This document shows positions 51,493-59,447 of a stretch of 64,000 nucleotides of DNA, in pieces. This DNA is from an uncultured Oscillospiraceae bacterium (GTDB lineage: Bacteria > Bacillota > Clostridia > Oscillospirales > Oscillospiraceae), in contig CAKTPV010000008.1 in the NCBI GenBank assembly GCA_934591815.1, positions 38,392 through 102,391 on the forward strand, written 5' to 3'. Numbering within the stretch: position 1 is the first letter of the stretch; each line of letters starts with the position of its first letter. The notes under the pieces were generated by a model. That model was not told where the DNA came from. It ran no database searches and saw nothing but the letters and a program-made list of their open reading frames with translations. A program made the translations under genes and the position numbers.

Positions 51493-51524
51493 AAAAGCCC
51501 TGTTCCGGGTGGAACAGAGCTTTT
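51493..51524 (-). terminator. Terminator or attenuator before the TrpX-like gene
   Basis: On the minus strand AAAAGCTCTGTTCC, loop ACCC, GGAACAGGGCTTTT is followed by AATTTTT. It lies between the aromatic-rich small ORF and the transporter operon, so it may be a regulated attenuator. Confidence 0.75.
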
Positions 51525-51543
51525 GCAAACAAATACGTCGCGT

Positions 51544-51675
51544 CTATGCCCTATGCACTGCCGGAAATTCCTTTTTGGCGCAGCAAAAATAGCCCTCGTA
51601 ATAGAAGGCGGCATAAACACGGTAGGAGCCCATCAGGGACGCGGAGATGCGGTTGTCAGCGTTCAGCTTTGCCAT
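51544..51675 (-). CDS. Tyr/Phe-rich small ORF, possible leader peptide
   Basis: A 43-residue frame with a good ribosome site (AAGGGAGT, 8 bases before ATG 51675). It has five Tyr and three Phe, most of them packed in YRVYAAFYYEGYFCC (residues 18-32). A terminator follows 20 bases after its stop, then the TrpX-like binding-protein gene. This is the layout of a ribosome-mediated attenuator for aromatic amino acids. It has no signal peptide or recognisable domain. It could instead be an independent small protein. Confidence 0.5.
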   Translation of the reverse strand: MAKLNADNRISASLMGSYRVYAAFYYEGYFCCAKKEFPAVHRA

Positions 51676-51813
51676 AGCGGACTCCCTTCTGCTGCGGTGC
51701 AGCGACTTGTTGATTGAGACTTTAGCACTTTTAATGGCAAAAGTAAATGGGCGAAACACACAAAAAATAGCGACAGATAACGCAGAAAACCAACAAAATA
51801 AACGATAAAAGCG

Positions 51814-51853
51814 GCGATTCCGGCGGCAGACAGCTGTCTGCCGCCGGAATCGC
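51814..51853. terminator. Perfect 40-base palindrome after mgtE
   Basis: Two 20-base arms GCGATTCCGGCGGCAGACAG form a perfect palindrome just past the mgtE stop, with a T-rich stretch beyond on the minus strand. Confidence 0.78.
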
Positions 51854-51859
51854 TGTGCT

Positions 51860-53248
51860 TCAGATCCGGAATACGCCGATGAGGAACACCAGCGCCAGTC
51901 CGTAGTACGTCACCACGGCCACCAGATCGTTGACGGTGGTGATCAGCGGGCCGGAGGCCACGGCGGGGTCGATGTGGATCCGGTGAAAGAGCATGGGGAT
52001 CAGGGTCCCCACAAGGCTGGAGATCACCATGGCCACCAGCAGGGACACGCCGACGCAGCCGGAGATCAGAAAGGCGGACGCCCATACATACCCCTTGAAG
52101 AAGTGGATATACACGCCCAGAAAGGCCAGTGCCATCAGTCCGAGACACCCGCCGTTGAGCAGCCCGACACGCATCTCCTTGCCCAGCAGCGCCAGCTCCT
52201 CCTTCAGACTGAGGTTTTCGTCCATCAGCACCCGGATGGTCACCGCCAGCGACTGGGTACCCACGTTTCCCGCCATGTCCAGCACCAGCGACTGGAAGCA
52301 GATGACGATGGGCAGCACCGCCACCACCGACTCAAAAACGCCCACCACCGAGGATACGCCCATGCCCAGAAACAGCAGCACGATCAGCCACGGCAGGCGC
52401 TTTTTCATGCTGACGAACACCGACTCGCGGAGATCCTCCTCCGAGGTCAGACCGCCCAGCTTGGCGTAGTCGTCGCCCATGGCGTCGTCCACCAGCTCCA
52501 CCAGATCCTGCGCCGTCAGGACGCCGACGATGCCGCCGGATTCCGACAGCACCGGCAGGGAGTCCTCCTCATACTCTGCCAGCCGGTCGACGCAGTCCGC
52601 CACCTTCTCATGGGCGAGCACATAGGGATACCCCCGGCGGATCACATCCTCCAAGCGGCCGTTTTCCCGGGCAATGATCAGATCCTTCAGGTCGATGGCG
52701 CCGGCGAAGGCGTTGTTTTCATCCACCACGTACAGGGTGGAGATGTTGTCGTGCTCCCCGGCCTGCCGCACCAGCTCGCTCATGGCGCCGCGGATGGTCA
52801 GCGTGTCCGGGATGCACACGAAGTTGCTGCTCATCCGGCTGCCGATCTCCTCCTCCCGGAAGGCCAGCAGCCGCCGGACATCCGCCCGGACATCCGGGGC
52901 CAGATGCGCCGCCAGACGCTGCCGCTCCTCCTCCGGCAGCTCCTGCAAAATGTCCAGCGCGTCCGCGGTGTCCATGCCGGAGAGCACCTCCACCGCCCGC
53001 GTCTCCGGCAGGGCGGCGAGACAGCCGGCGGCGTCGTCCAGATAGGGGAATACCGCTGTCAGAGCCGGCACGTCCATCAGCCGGAGCACCCGCTCCCGCT
53101 CGGCCTTTGTTAAAAGGGCGAGGGCCTTCGCCACATCACGCTCGTGGTAGCGCTTGAGCAGCTTGGAGAGCCCTACGCCGCTTTTTGCGGCGCGGATGGC
53201 CGCCGCGATCTCCTGCGTAAAATCGTTTCTTGTGAGCTTGTTCATCAT
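51860..53248 (-). CDS. mgtE: MgtE magnesium transporter
   Basis: A 462-residue MgtE: an N-terminal acidic helical domain (residues 1-130, AALPETRAVEVLSGMDTADALDILQELPEEE), two CBS domains (about 131-255) and five membrane helices with the pore segment MAGNVGTQSLAVTIRVL. The C-terminal helix has DPAVASGPLITTVNDLVAVVTYYGLA, whose second Asp (NDLV) matches the conserved magnesium-binding position. The N and CBS domains gate the pore by binding Mg2+. The ATG at 53248 follows GGAGG. A structured leader lies upstream. Confidence 0.94.
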   Translation of the reverse strand: MMNKLTRNDFTQEIAAAIRAAKSGVGLSKLLKRYHERDVAKALALLTKAERERVLRLMDVPALTAVFPYLDDAAGCLAALPETRAVEVLSGMDTADALDILQELPEEERQRLAAHLAPDVRADVRRLLAFREEEIGSRMSSNFVCIPDTLTIRGAMSELVRQAGEHDNISTLYVVDENNAFAGAIDLKDLIIARENGRLEDVIRRGYPYVLAHEKVADCVDRLAEYEEDSLPVLSESGGIVGVLTAQDLVELVDDAMGDDYAKLGGLTSEEDLRESVFVSMKKRLPWLIVLLFLGMGVSSVVGVFESVVAVLPIVICFQSLVLDMAGNVGTQSLAVTIRVLMDENLSLKEELALLGKEMRVGLLNGGCLGLMALAFLGVYIHFFKGYVWASAFLISGCVGVSLLVAMVISSLVGTLIPMLFHRIHIDPAVASGPLITTVNDLVAVVTYYGLALVFLIGVFRI

Positions 53249-53283
53249 GTCTGTGTCCTCCTTTGGCACCAAAAATGGGCGCA

Positions 53284-53475
53284 AAAATGCACCGCTTCAG
53301 AGATAGTTGCCACAGCAAGACGTCTCCGGTGCGGTGCAGAAGAACACGACAAAACAGAATGTGGTCAGTCCATGCCCATGGATGACCGCATTCGCGTCCT
53401 GTATTTCCGCGTACCGCAGATCCGGCTTCGCCCTGTACTTCCGCAGCTATCCATGAACATTCACCTCCGATAAGT
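53284..53475 (-). promoter_or_regulatory. Structured mgtE 5' leader with small ORF and terminator-like stem
   Basis: On the minus strand the leader holds GGAGGTGA and a 31-codon frame (53460-53365, rich in Arg and Ser), two near-identical repeats GCGGAAGTACAGG and GCGGAAATACAGG spaced 34 bases apart, a hairpin GGTCA-CCATG/CATGG-TGACC (53363-53387), and a distal stem GCACCGC/GCGGTGC (53289-53337) followed by ATTTTT. A magnesium-responsive leader would fit, but the usual M-box wording is not evident. Nothing else is seen in 53249-53598. Confidence 0.45.
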
Positions 53476-53598
53476 GAAAATTTGAAAAGCCTCCCGGCTC
53501 TCCTGCCCGATGATAACAAAGATATCCCTTCAAGTCAAGGCCATTTTTTGGCGTTTTTTGCCTGTTGACAGCGGAGGAAAAACTTTATATAATGATAT

Positions 53599-53611
53599 TG
53601 AACGTTGTTCA
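53599..53611. promoter_or_regulatory. TetR operator copy 1
   Basis: TGAAC-GTT-GTTCA, preceded by ATAT, lies 15 bases before the TetR start. The same site, with one central base changed, is at 54222. Confidence 0.72.
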
Positions 53612-53625
53612 GGTTGAGGTGCTGT

Positions 53626-54183
53626 ATGAATACGGTGGTCACATCCAAAGAGGAAATACTGAAAGCAAGCCGGGAGCTGATCCGGCAGAAGGGCTGGTCC
53701 GCTGTCAGCATCCGTTCCGTGGCGGCGGCCTGCGGCGTGTCGGTGGGGTCGATCTACAACTACTTCGACTCCAAGTCGGCGCTGGTGGGCGCGGCGGTGG
53801 AGAGCGTCTGGTGCGAGATATTCCACCGTCCGGAAAATGCCGCTGTGTTTCAGGACGTGCAGTCCTGCGTCACATGGATGTACGAGCGGATGGCCTACGG
53901 CGGCCAACAGTACCCCGGCTTCTTCACACTGCACTCGCTGGGCTTCCTGCGGGAGGAGCGGGCTGATGGCAAGCGGCGTATGCAGCAGACGTGGCAGCAC
54001 ATTCTGGATGGCCTGTGCGCTGTTCTGCGGCAGGATACCAAGGTCAGGGCGGACGCCTTTACCCCGCAGTTTACCGTGGAGCGGTTCGCGGATGTGCTGT
54101 TTGCCCAGATGGTGTCCGCACTGCTGCGGCAGGACTACGATCCCACCGCCGTGCTGGAGCTGATCCGCAGAACGCTGTATTAA
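53626..54183 (+). CDS. TetR-family transcriptional regulator
   Basis: A 185-residue TetR repressor with the N-terminal helix-turn-helix (ILKASRELIRQKGWSAVSIRSVAAACGVSVGSIYNYFDSKSAL) and a divergent ligand domain. GAGGTG precedes ATG 53626; an in-frame start at 53605 falls in the operator and is rejected. It should bind TGAAC-N3-GTTCA, found before itself and before the next gene, so it likely represses both. The ligand is unknown. Confidence 0.92.
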   Translation: MNTVVTSKEEILKASRELIRQKGWSAVSIRSVAAACGVSVGSIYNYFDSKSALVGAAVESVWCEIFHRPENAAVFQDVQSCVTWMYERMAYGGQQYPGFFTLHSLGFLREERADGKRRMQQTWQHILDGLCAVLRQDTKVRADAFTPQFTVERFADVLFAQMVSALLRQDYDPTAVLELIRRTLY

Positions 54184-54209
54184 AAATCCCACCTTACGGT
54201 GGGATTTTA
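54184..54209 (+). terminator. Terminator after tetR
   Basis: AAAATCCCACC, loop TTAC, GGTGGGATTTT starts immediately after the tetR stop. Confidence 0.88.
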
Positions 54210-54221
54210 TATCCCATATAT

Positions 54222-54234
54222 TGAACATTGTTCA
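54222..54234. promoter_or_regulatory. TetR operator copy 2
   Basis: TGAAC-ATT-GTTCA within ATATTGAACATTGTTCA, 18 bases before the gene at 54253. It matches the site upstream of tetR in 12 of 13 positions. Confidence 0.72.
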
Positions 54235-54252
54235 TTAAAGGGGAGGTATACG

Positions 54253-54678
54253 ATGGTAAAACGAAACACACTGCTGCTGCTGGCGTGCCTTGTGTGGAGC
54301 GCGGCGGGCTTCAATATCCTGCGGATCGGCATTCTGGCCTATCCCGACTATCTGAGCGTGTGGAACTTCCTGCTGTCCGCGCTGGTGTTTGTGGTGTTCC
54401 AGCTCATGGTGTTCGGCAAGCTGGTAAAAAAGCACGCGGCGCGCATCCGCGCCTACGAGGAGGAGCGGCATTTCTTCCTCAAGTTCTTTGACGTAAAATC
54501 CTTCCTCATCATGGCGGTGATGATGTCCGGCGGCATCTGGCTGCGGTCCAGCGGCCTTGCGCCGGAGCGCTTCATCGCGGTTTTCTATACCGGCCTCGGC
54601 GCCTCGCTGCTGCTGGCGGGCGTACGGTTCGGTTATCACTTCGGCAAAGCGGCCTCCGCCGCTCCGGAAAATATGTGA
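54253..54678 (+). CDS. Small membrane protein under TetR control, family unknown
   Basis: A 141-residue protein with four predicted membrane helices (LLLLACLVWSAAGFNIL, FLLSALVFVVFQLMVF, FLIMAVMMSGGIWL, FYTGLGASLLLAGVRF) and a basic loop KKHAARIRAYEEERH in the middle. GGGGAGG precedes ATG 54253. I do not recognise the family. The TetR-type operator in front and the terminator behind make it a single-gene unit controlled by the adjacent repressor. An efflux or envelope-stress role is possible but unsupported. Confidence 0.75.
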   Translation: MVKRNTLLLLACLVWSAAGFNILRIGILAYPDYLSVWNFLLSALVFVVFQLMVFGKLVKKHAARIRAYEEERHFFLKFFDVKSFLIMAVMMSGGIWLRSSGLAPERFIAVFYTGLGASLLLAGVRFGYHFGKAASAAPENM

Positions 54679-54687
54679 GCCTATACC

Positions 54688-54725
54688 AAAAGCCTCTCCT
54701 GCCCGTCGGGGCAGGAGAGGCTTTT
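54688..54725. terminator. Bidirectional terminator between 54253 and 54744 genes
   Basis: AAAAGCCTCTCCTGCCC, loop GTC, GGGGCAGGAGAGGCTTTT. Confidence 0.9.
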
Positions 54726-54743
54726 CTATATCGAAGCATAGCG

Positions 54744-55442
54744 TTACAGGAAGAATTTCCGGTGCAGGCTGCGGCGCAGCGGCTTGCAGATGGCGATGAC
54801 CAGCAGCATGGCGCCCAGCACGGTACACACCGCCAGCGGGTAGAACGACCACAGGAACGTGTCGTGCAGGTGGAACGTCACATTCAGCAGCCACTCCAGC
54901 AGCACGGCGAAGCCGCCGCTGCCCAGTAAGGCGCCGCTGCAGATATACAGGGCGCCGCCGGGCACATACCGCAGCAGCACCACCATCGTGGTGACCAGCA
55001 CCATGGCTGTACCGGTCACTGGCAGGGCAAAGGTCAGGAACCAATGTCCGTGGGTGGCAAAGTTGATATAGAACAGATATAGCCCGATGACGATGAAGTC
55101 GATCGGCACAAAAATCGCCGGATTGGGCCGCTTGAACCACAGGGGCAGCACCAACGTGACATACAGCACCACAAGACCGCCCACCACATAGCCGGACCAC
55201 ACGATGCCGTTGCCCAGCCGCCAGTCGCACAGCACGGAGATCACCGCCGGCAGCACGAACAGCACCGTCAGCACAAAGAGGACACCGGCGCGGCTGACCT
55301 CATCCACCCGCGGACGGTGGTCGGGGGGATAGGGCGGCTCGCCCTGTCCGCAGGGCAGATCGGGGTGGAACACCGGCGTTCCGCACAGGGGACAGACCTT
55401 TTCGCTGTCGGCCAGCTCCACGCCGCATTTGATACAGTACAT
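54744..55442 (-). CDS. Zinc-ribbon membrane protein (DUF6320-like)
   Basis: A 232-residue protein with an N-terminal zinc ribbon (CIKCG and CPLCG, residues 3-21), a proline-rich linker and about six membrane helices. This layout is the one annotated as DUF6320 in Clostridia; the name is from memory of the layout. The ATG at 55442 has GGAAAGGAG upstream. It follows the esterase-condensation fusion gene by 20 bases and is almost surely co-transcribed, so the two probably act together at the membrane. Biochemical role unknown. Confidence 0.8.
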   Translation of the reverse strand: MYCIKCGVELADSEKVCPLCGTPVFHPDLPCGQGEPPYPPDHRPRVDEVSRAGVLFVLTVLFVLPAVISVLCDWRLGNGIVWSGYVVGGLVVLYVTLVLPLWFKRPNPAIFVPIDFIVIGLYLFYINFATHGHWFLTFALPVTGTAMVLVTTMVVLLRYVPGGALYICSGALLGSGGFAVLLEWLLNVTFHLHDTFLWSFYPLAVCTVLGAMLLVIAICKPLRRSLHRKFFL

Positions 55443-55462
55443 AGTTACGCTCCTTTCCTGCG

Positions 55463-57625
55463 TCAGCGCTGGTTGCTCTCCACCGTGACGTGGAGACCCA
55501 GCCTTCGCAGCACGCGGTAGAAATGTATTTCCAGCTCCGGCTCCCGGATGCTGCGGATGCAGTTGATATACATAGTGCCGTTCCACGTCACCACGCCGCA
55601 GTCGTGGGGCGCGGCGGCCTGTACGCCGATGATGAAGTCTATCCGGCGAACATAGGATGCCATGGCCTCCGGCAGCTGCACGTTGCCCAGATTGGACAGG
55701 CACAGACAGGATTTCCGCTCGCCCACGGCGTCGAACACCGCCTTCATGGCGATGTTCTTGATGAACAGCGGCATGACCCGCAGCACCGGCGAGCGTTCAC
55801 TGGCCACATTGGCGGCGAACTTGGCACGCATGGTGCGGCGGTTGTCCTCCAGTCCCATCCGGTGGTGTACCTCGTCGCACAGCTCCTCGAAGCTGCACTC
55901 GCCCATGCGGGGGTCCAGCTCCGGCGTGATGTAGGACGCGAAATTCCGCAGCGTCCGGCTGGGGAACAAGCTTCGCAGATTCACCGGCACCAGCACCTTC
56001 ACCGGCTTGCGCCGCCGGGGATCCCGCACCTTCTCCGCTTGCAGCTCCAGAATGGCCTGCATCATGGCGGCGCAGAGCAGCTCCGTCACGGATAGCCCCC
56101 GGCGCTTGGCGCAGGCGCGCACCTCCTCGGCGGAGAGCATCATGGTGATGAGGTTTTTGTAGCCGTCCCGCTCCGGCGTACCGCTGAGATGGTAGGCGGT
56201 AGACTCCTTCCGGCTGGCCTTCACATCCCCGGCGTAGCGGAGGAAGCTGTCCTCCAGCTCCTCCGGGTCCGGCTCCTCCAAACGGCCCAGCACACCATAT
56301 TCCGCGGGGATGGCTACACCGTATTTCTGGGTCAGATACTCCGCCACCAGCGTCTTGAGGAAGATGAGGCCGCCGGTGCCGTCGGTCAGGGCGTGGAAGA
56401 ACTCCACGGCGATGCGGTCGCGGTACACCAACACCCGGAAGGCGCAGCGCCGCACCTCCTGAAAGGGTGCGTGGGCCAGCGGGCAGCTTTTTTCCTCCTG
56501 AATGGGGGGCGGCTGGGGGATCTCCTCCAGATAGTACCAGAACACGCCCCGCCGCAGCCGCACGGCGATGGAGGGGAAGCGCCGCACCGTCACGTCCAGC
56601 GCACTGCGCAGAACGGCAACGTCCACCGTCTCCGTCAGCGTGGCGGACAGGCGGAAGAAGTTGTTCCAGTTGCGGCGCTTGGCGGCAGGGTAGATCTTGG
56701 CGGCGTTGTCCAGCCGCATCCACCGGAGGCTTTGGGCGGGGGAGAGGTTCTTGGTGAGGAAGTGGTCGATGGCCTGAAAATCCTCGGCCATATTCTCCTC
56801 CAGACAGTACAGCACATAGGCGTGCCAGCGCTCCGGCGCGATGTGCAGCTTGCTGCGGCAGCCGCATTGCAGCAGCTTTTCGTGGAGCAGCCGGGCGTCG
56901 TCCAGCATGATCTCGTCTCCGCCGGCGAACAGCAGGGACGGCGGCAGACCCGTCAGGTCGCCGAACAGCGGCGAGCACAGCGGGTCGGCGGGGTCGTCGG
57001 TGTAGCACTTGGCGTAAAACTCCAGCAGCGCCTTGGTCATGGAGGGATCGATATCCTTGTGCGCCTCGTAGGACGCGCCGGAGCCGGTGAGGTCCGTCCA
57101 CGGCGAGATGCCGATAAGGCCGCAGGGCAGCTCCATGCCCAGCTCCTTCAGCTTCAGGCACAGGGCATAGATCAGGCCACCGCCGGCACTTTCGCCGCAC
57201 AGCAGGATCTGCTGGGGGGCGTAGCCCTTTTTCAGCAGGTAGCGGTAGGCCTCCAGCGCATCCTCCAGCGCGGCGGGGAAGCGGTTCTCCGGCGCCAGAC
57301 GGTAGGCGGCGCAGAATACCTTGACGCCGCACTCCGACGCCAGCGTGGCCGCAAAGCCCTTGGCATACTCCAGACTGCCGCAGGTGTAGCCGCCGCCGTG
57401 GAGGTACAGGATCACGCCGGTACGCCGCTGGTCCTTGGGCATGACCCACGCCCCCTGAAAGCGTTCAAAGGGGTGATCCTTCACCAGCACCTCCCGCTTG
57501 TGGAGGGCGGTCATCAGCTCGCCCAGCTTGTCCTGCCCCTTGCGGGTCACCTCCAGCGAGCAGTTGGCCACAAAGGGCTTGAAGAAATTCAGTTGTGAGC
57601 GGACTAATTTTGCCGACAGTTCCAT
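55463..57625 (-). CDS. Alpha/beta-hydrolase fused to a condensation-type acyltransferase
   Basis: A 720-residue two-domain protein. Residues 1-295 are a hormone-sensitive-lipase-type hydrolase: HGGG at 76-79, nucleophile Ser146 in GESAGG, and acid and base near Asp237 (GGDEIM) and His268 (WHAY). Residues 300-720 resemble condensation, alcohol-acetyltransferase or PapA-type enzymes with the HxxxDG motif HALTDG (His411, Asp415). The second domain should move an acyl group between carriers or onto an alcohol or amine; the first should hydrolyse or transfer esters. AAAGGAACG precedes the ATG. A zinc-ribbon membrane protein gene follows. The product is unknown. Confidence 0.82.
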   Translation of the reverse strand: MELSAKLVRSQLNFFKPFVANCSLEVTRKGQDKLGELMTALHKREVLVKDHPFERFQGAWVMPKDQRRTGVILYLHGGGYTCGSLEYAKGFAATLASECGVKVFCAAYRLAPENRFPAALEDALEAYRYLLKKGYAPQQILLCGESAGGGLIYALCLKLKELGMELPCGLIGISPWTDLTGSGASYEAHKDIDPSMTKALLEFYAKCYTDDPADPLCSPLFGDLTGLPPSLLFAGGDEIMLDDARLLHEKLLQCGCRSKLHIAPERWHAYVLYCLEENMAEDFQAIDHFLTKNLSPAQSLRWMRLDNAAKIYPAAKRRNWNNFFRLSATLTETVDVAVLRSALDVTVRRFPSIAVRLRRGVFWYYLEEIPQPPPIQEEKSCPLAHAPFQEVRRCAFRVLVYRDRIAVEFFHALTDGTGGLIFLKTLVAEYLTQKYGVAIPAEYGVLGRLEEPDPEELEDSFLRYAGDVKASRKESTAYHLSGTPERDGYKNLITMMLSAEEVRACAKRRGLSVTELLCAAMMQAILELQAEKVRDPRRRKPVKVLVPVNLRSLFPSRTLRNFASYITPELDPRMGECSFEELCDEVHHRMGLEDNRRTMRAKFAANVASERSPVLRVMPLFIKNIAMKAVFDAVGERKSCLCLSNLGNVQLPEAMASYVRRIDFIIGVQAAAPHDCGVVTWNGTMYINCIRSIREPELEIHFYRVLRRLGLHVTVESNQR

Positions 57626-57699
57626 AGGCCGCGTTCCTTTCGTACAAGAGTAAACGTTAACATCTTATTATAGCAATTCCGTCAAGTCCTGTAAACATA

Positions 57700-57738
57700 C
57701 AAAAAACAGGCGGGGACGCCGTGCGTCTCCGCCCGTTT
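57700..57738 (-). terminator. Terminator after hydA
   Basis: On the minus strand AAACGGGCGGAGACGC, loop ACG, GCGTCCCCGCCTGTTT and further T residues. Confidence 0.82.
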
Positions 57739-57746
57739 GTGGGGGT

Positions 57747-59444
57747 TTATGCGTCGTAGTGGACGTGGAGCAGCTCGTGGCACCGCTCCTCGCCGTACTT
57801 ATCCAGCAGGGTGGTGACGATGGGGTTCTTCTCCGCCCGCTTGAACAGGGCGGAGGCATCCGTGTCATACAGACCCTGCTTGCGCTTCTGCTTTACGGCG
57901 GTGAGGCCGTAGGGCTGTCCCGCGCCGCCCACGCAGCCGCCCTGACAGGTCATGACCTCCACCAGATGGTAGAACCGCTTGCCCGCCTCAATGTCGGCGA
58001 TCAGCTCCTTGGCGTGGATCAGACCGTTGACGATGGCGATGTGCAGCTCCTGCCCGTCGATGGTCAGGTTCACCTCGCGGATGGCGCCGTCGCCACGCAG
58101 ATCGGTGACGGACACGGCACGGAGGGCGTTCTTGCTCTTGTCGGGTACGCAATAGCGCACCACCGCCTCCGCCACACCGCCGGTGACGCCGTAGATGGCC
58201 GCCGCGCCGGAGCCGAGGCCGAAGGGCAGGTCGGGGGACTCCAGCTCCATCTCGCCCAGCTGGATACCGGCCTCCCGGATCATGTCCGTCAGCTCGCGGG
58301 TGGTCAGCACCAGATCCACATCAGGCCGCCCGTCGTGGCAGAACTCAGGCCGCGCCGCCTCCATCTTCTTGGCGGTGCAGGGCATGATGGCGATCTGATA
58401 GGTGGTGCGGCCGTCAGCGGCGTCCTTGGCGGCATACTTGTCACGGATGACGGCGGCAAACATCTCCATGGGGGACTTGCAGGTGGAGATGTTCCGCAGG
58501 TACTTGGGGTCGTTCAGCTCCAGATACTTGACCCACGCGGGGCAGCAGCTGGTGAACATGGGGAACGGGCCGCCCACCTTGAGGCGCTGGAGGAACTCCT
58601 CCGCCTCGGAGATGGTGGTCATATCCGCGCCGAAGTTGGTGTCGTATACCTCGTCCGCGCCCATGATCTTCAGGGCGGGCACCAGCTTGTCGATGATGTT
58701 GACACCGGCGGGGATGCCGAAATCCTCGCCCAGCGCCACCCGGACGGCGGGGGCGATCTGAATCACCACCCGCTTCTGGGGGTCGTGGAGGGCGCGCCAC
58801 GCCGTACCGATCTGGTCGTTGACGGTGATAGCGCCGGTGGTGCAGACGGCGGCGCACTGGCCGCAGCCCACGCACTTCGTTTCCTCCAGCTTCCGGTCGA
58901 AGGCGGGCATGACCTGCAGCTCGCTGCCGCGGAAGGCAAAGTTCAGGATGCCCTGTCCCTGCAGCTCCTCGCACACGCGGACACAGTCGCCGCAGAGGAT
59001 GCACTTGTTGGGGTCGCGGAACACCGCATAGCTGGTGCTGTCCTTTTCATACTGGGGACGGGTGTTGGGGAAGCGGATGTGCCGCACGCCGAAGCGCTGG
59101 GCCAGCTCCTGCAAGCGGCAGTTGCCGCTCTTGTTGCAGGTGGTGCAGGAGCAGTCGTGGGCTGCCAGCAGCAGCTCCAGGATCATCCGCCGGTGCTTCA
59201 GCAGCTTGGCGGTATTGGTGCGGATCTCCATGCCGTCCCGGGGCTCCATGGAGCAGGACGCGTCCAGCTTGCCGGTCTTTACGTCCTCCACCATACACAT
59301 ACGGCAGGCGCCGTGGACAGACAGCTCGGAATAGTAGCAGAAGGTGGGGATGTCGATACCGGCCTTGCGGATCACCGCCAGCACGTTTTTCTCCCCGTCG
59401 AACGGCACCCGCTGGCCGTCAATGATCATAATACCCTTGGCCAT
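57747..59444 (-). CDS. hydA: [FeFe]-hydrogenase catalytic subunit HydA (bifurcating type)
   Basis: A 565-residue catalytic subunit. An N-terminal [2Fe-2S] domain (Cys36, Cys47, Cys50, Cys64), a His-Cys3 cluster region (HDCSCTTCNKSGNC) and two [4Fe-4S] sets (CILCGDCVRVC, CVGCGQCAAVC) precede the H-cluster domain. H-cluster motifs are TSCCPAW (298-304), MPCTAKKMEAARPE (354-) and EVMTCQGGCVGGAGQP with Cys500 and Cys504. It makes or consumes hydrogen with HydB and HydC, coupling ferredoxin and NADH. GAGGAGGAC lies in the end of hydB. Confidence 0.96.
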   Translation of the reverse strand: MAKGIMIIDGQRVPFDGEKNVLAVIRKAGIDIPTFCYYSELSVHGACRMCMVEDVKTGKLDASCSMEPRDGMEIRTNTAKLLKHRRMILELLLAAHDCSCTTCNKSGNCRLQELAQRFGVRHIRFPNTRPQYEKDSTSYAVFRDPNKCILCGDCVRVCEELQGQGILNFAFRGSELQVMPAFDRKLEETKCVGCGQCAAVCTTGAITVNDQIGTAWRALHDPQKRVVIQIAPAVRVALGEDFGIPAGVNIIDKLVPALKIMGADEVYDTNFGADMTTISEAEEFLQRLKVGGPFPMFTSCCPAWVKYLELNDPKYLRNISTCKSPMEMFAAVIRDKYAAKDAADGRTTYQIAIMPCTAKKMEAARPEFCHDGRPDVDLVLTTRELTDMIREAGIQLGEMELESPDLPFGLGSGAAAIYGVTGGVAEAVVRYCVPDKSKNALRAVSVTDLRGDGAIREVNLTIDGQELHIAIVNGLIHAKELIADIEAGKRFYHLVEVMTCQGGCVGGAGQPYGLTAVKQKRKQGLYDTDASALFKRAEKNPIVTTLLDKYGEERCHELLHVHYDA

Positions 59445-59447
59445 GGC

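Noticed and set aside
53284..53475. A confident M-box riboswitch
   Set aside because: The conserved TTAGGTGAGGCTCC and later M-box segments could not be matched.
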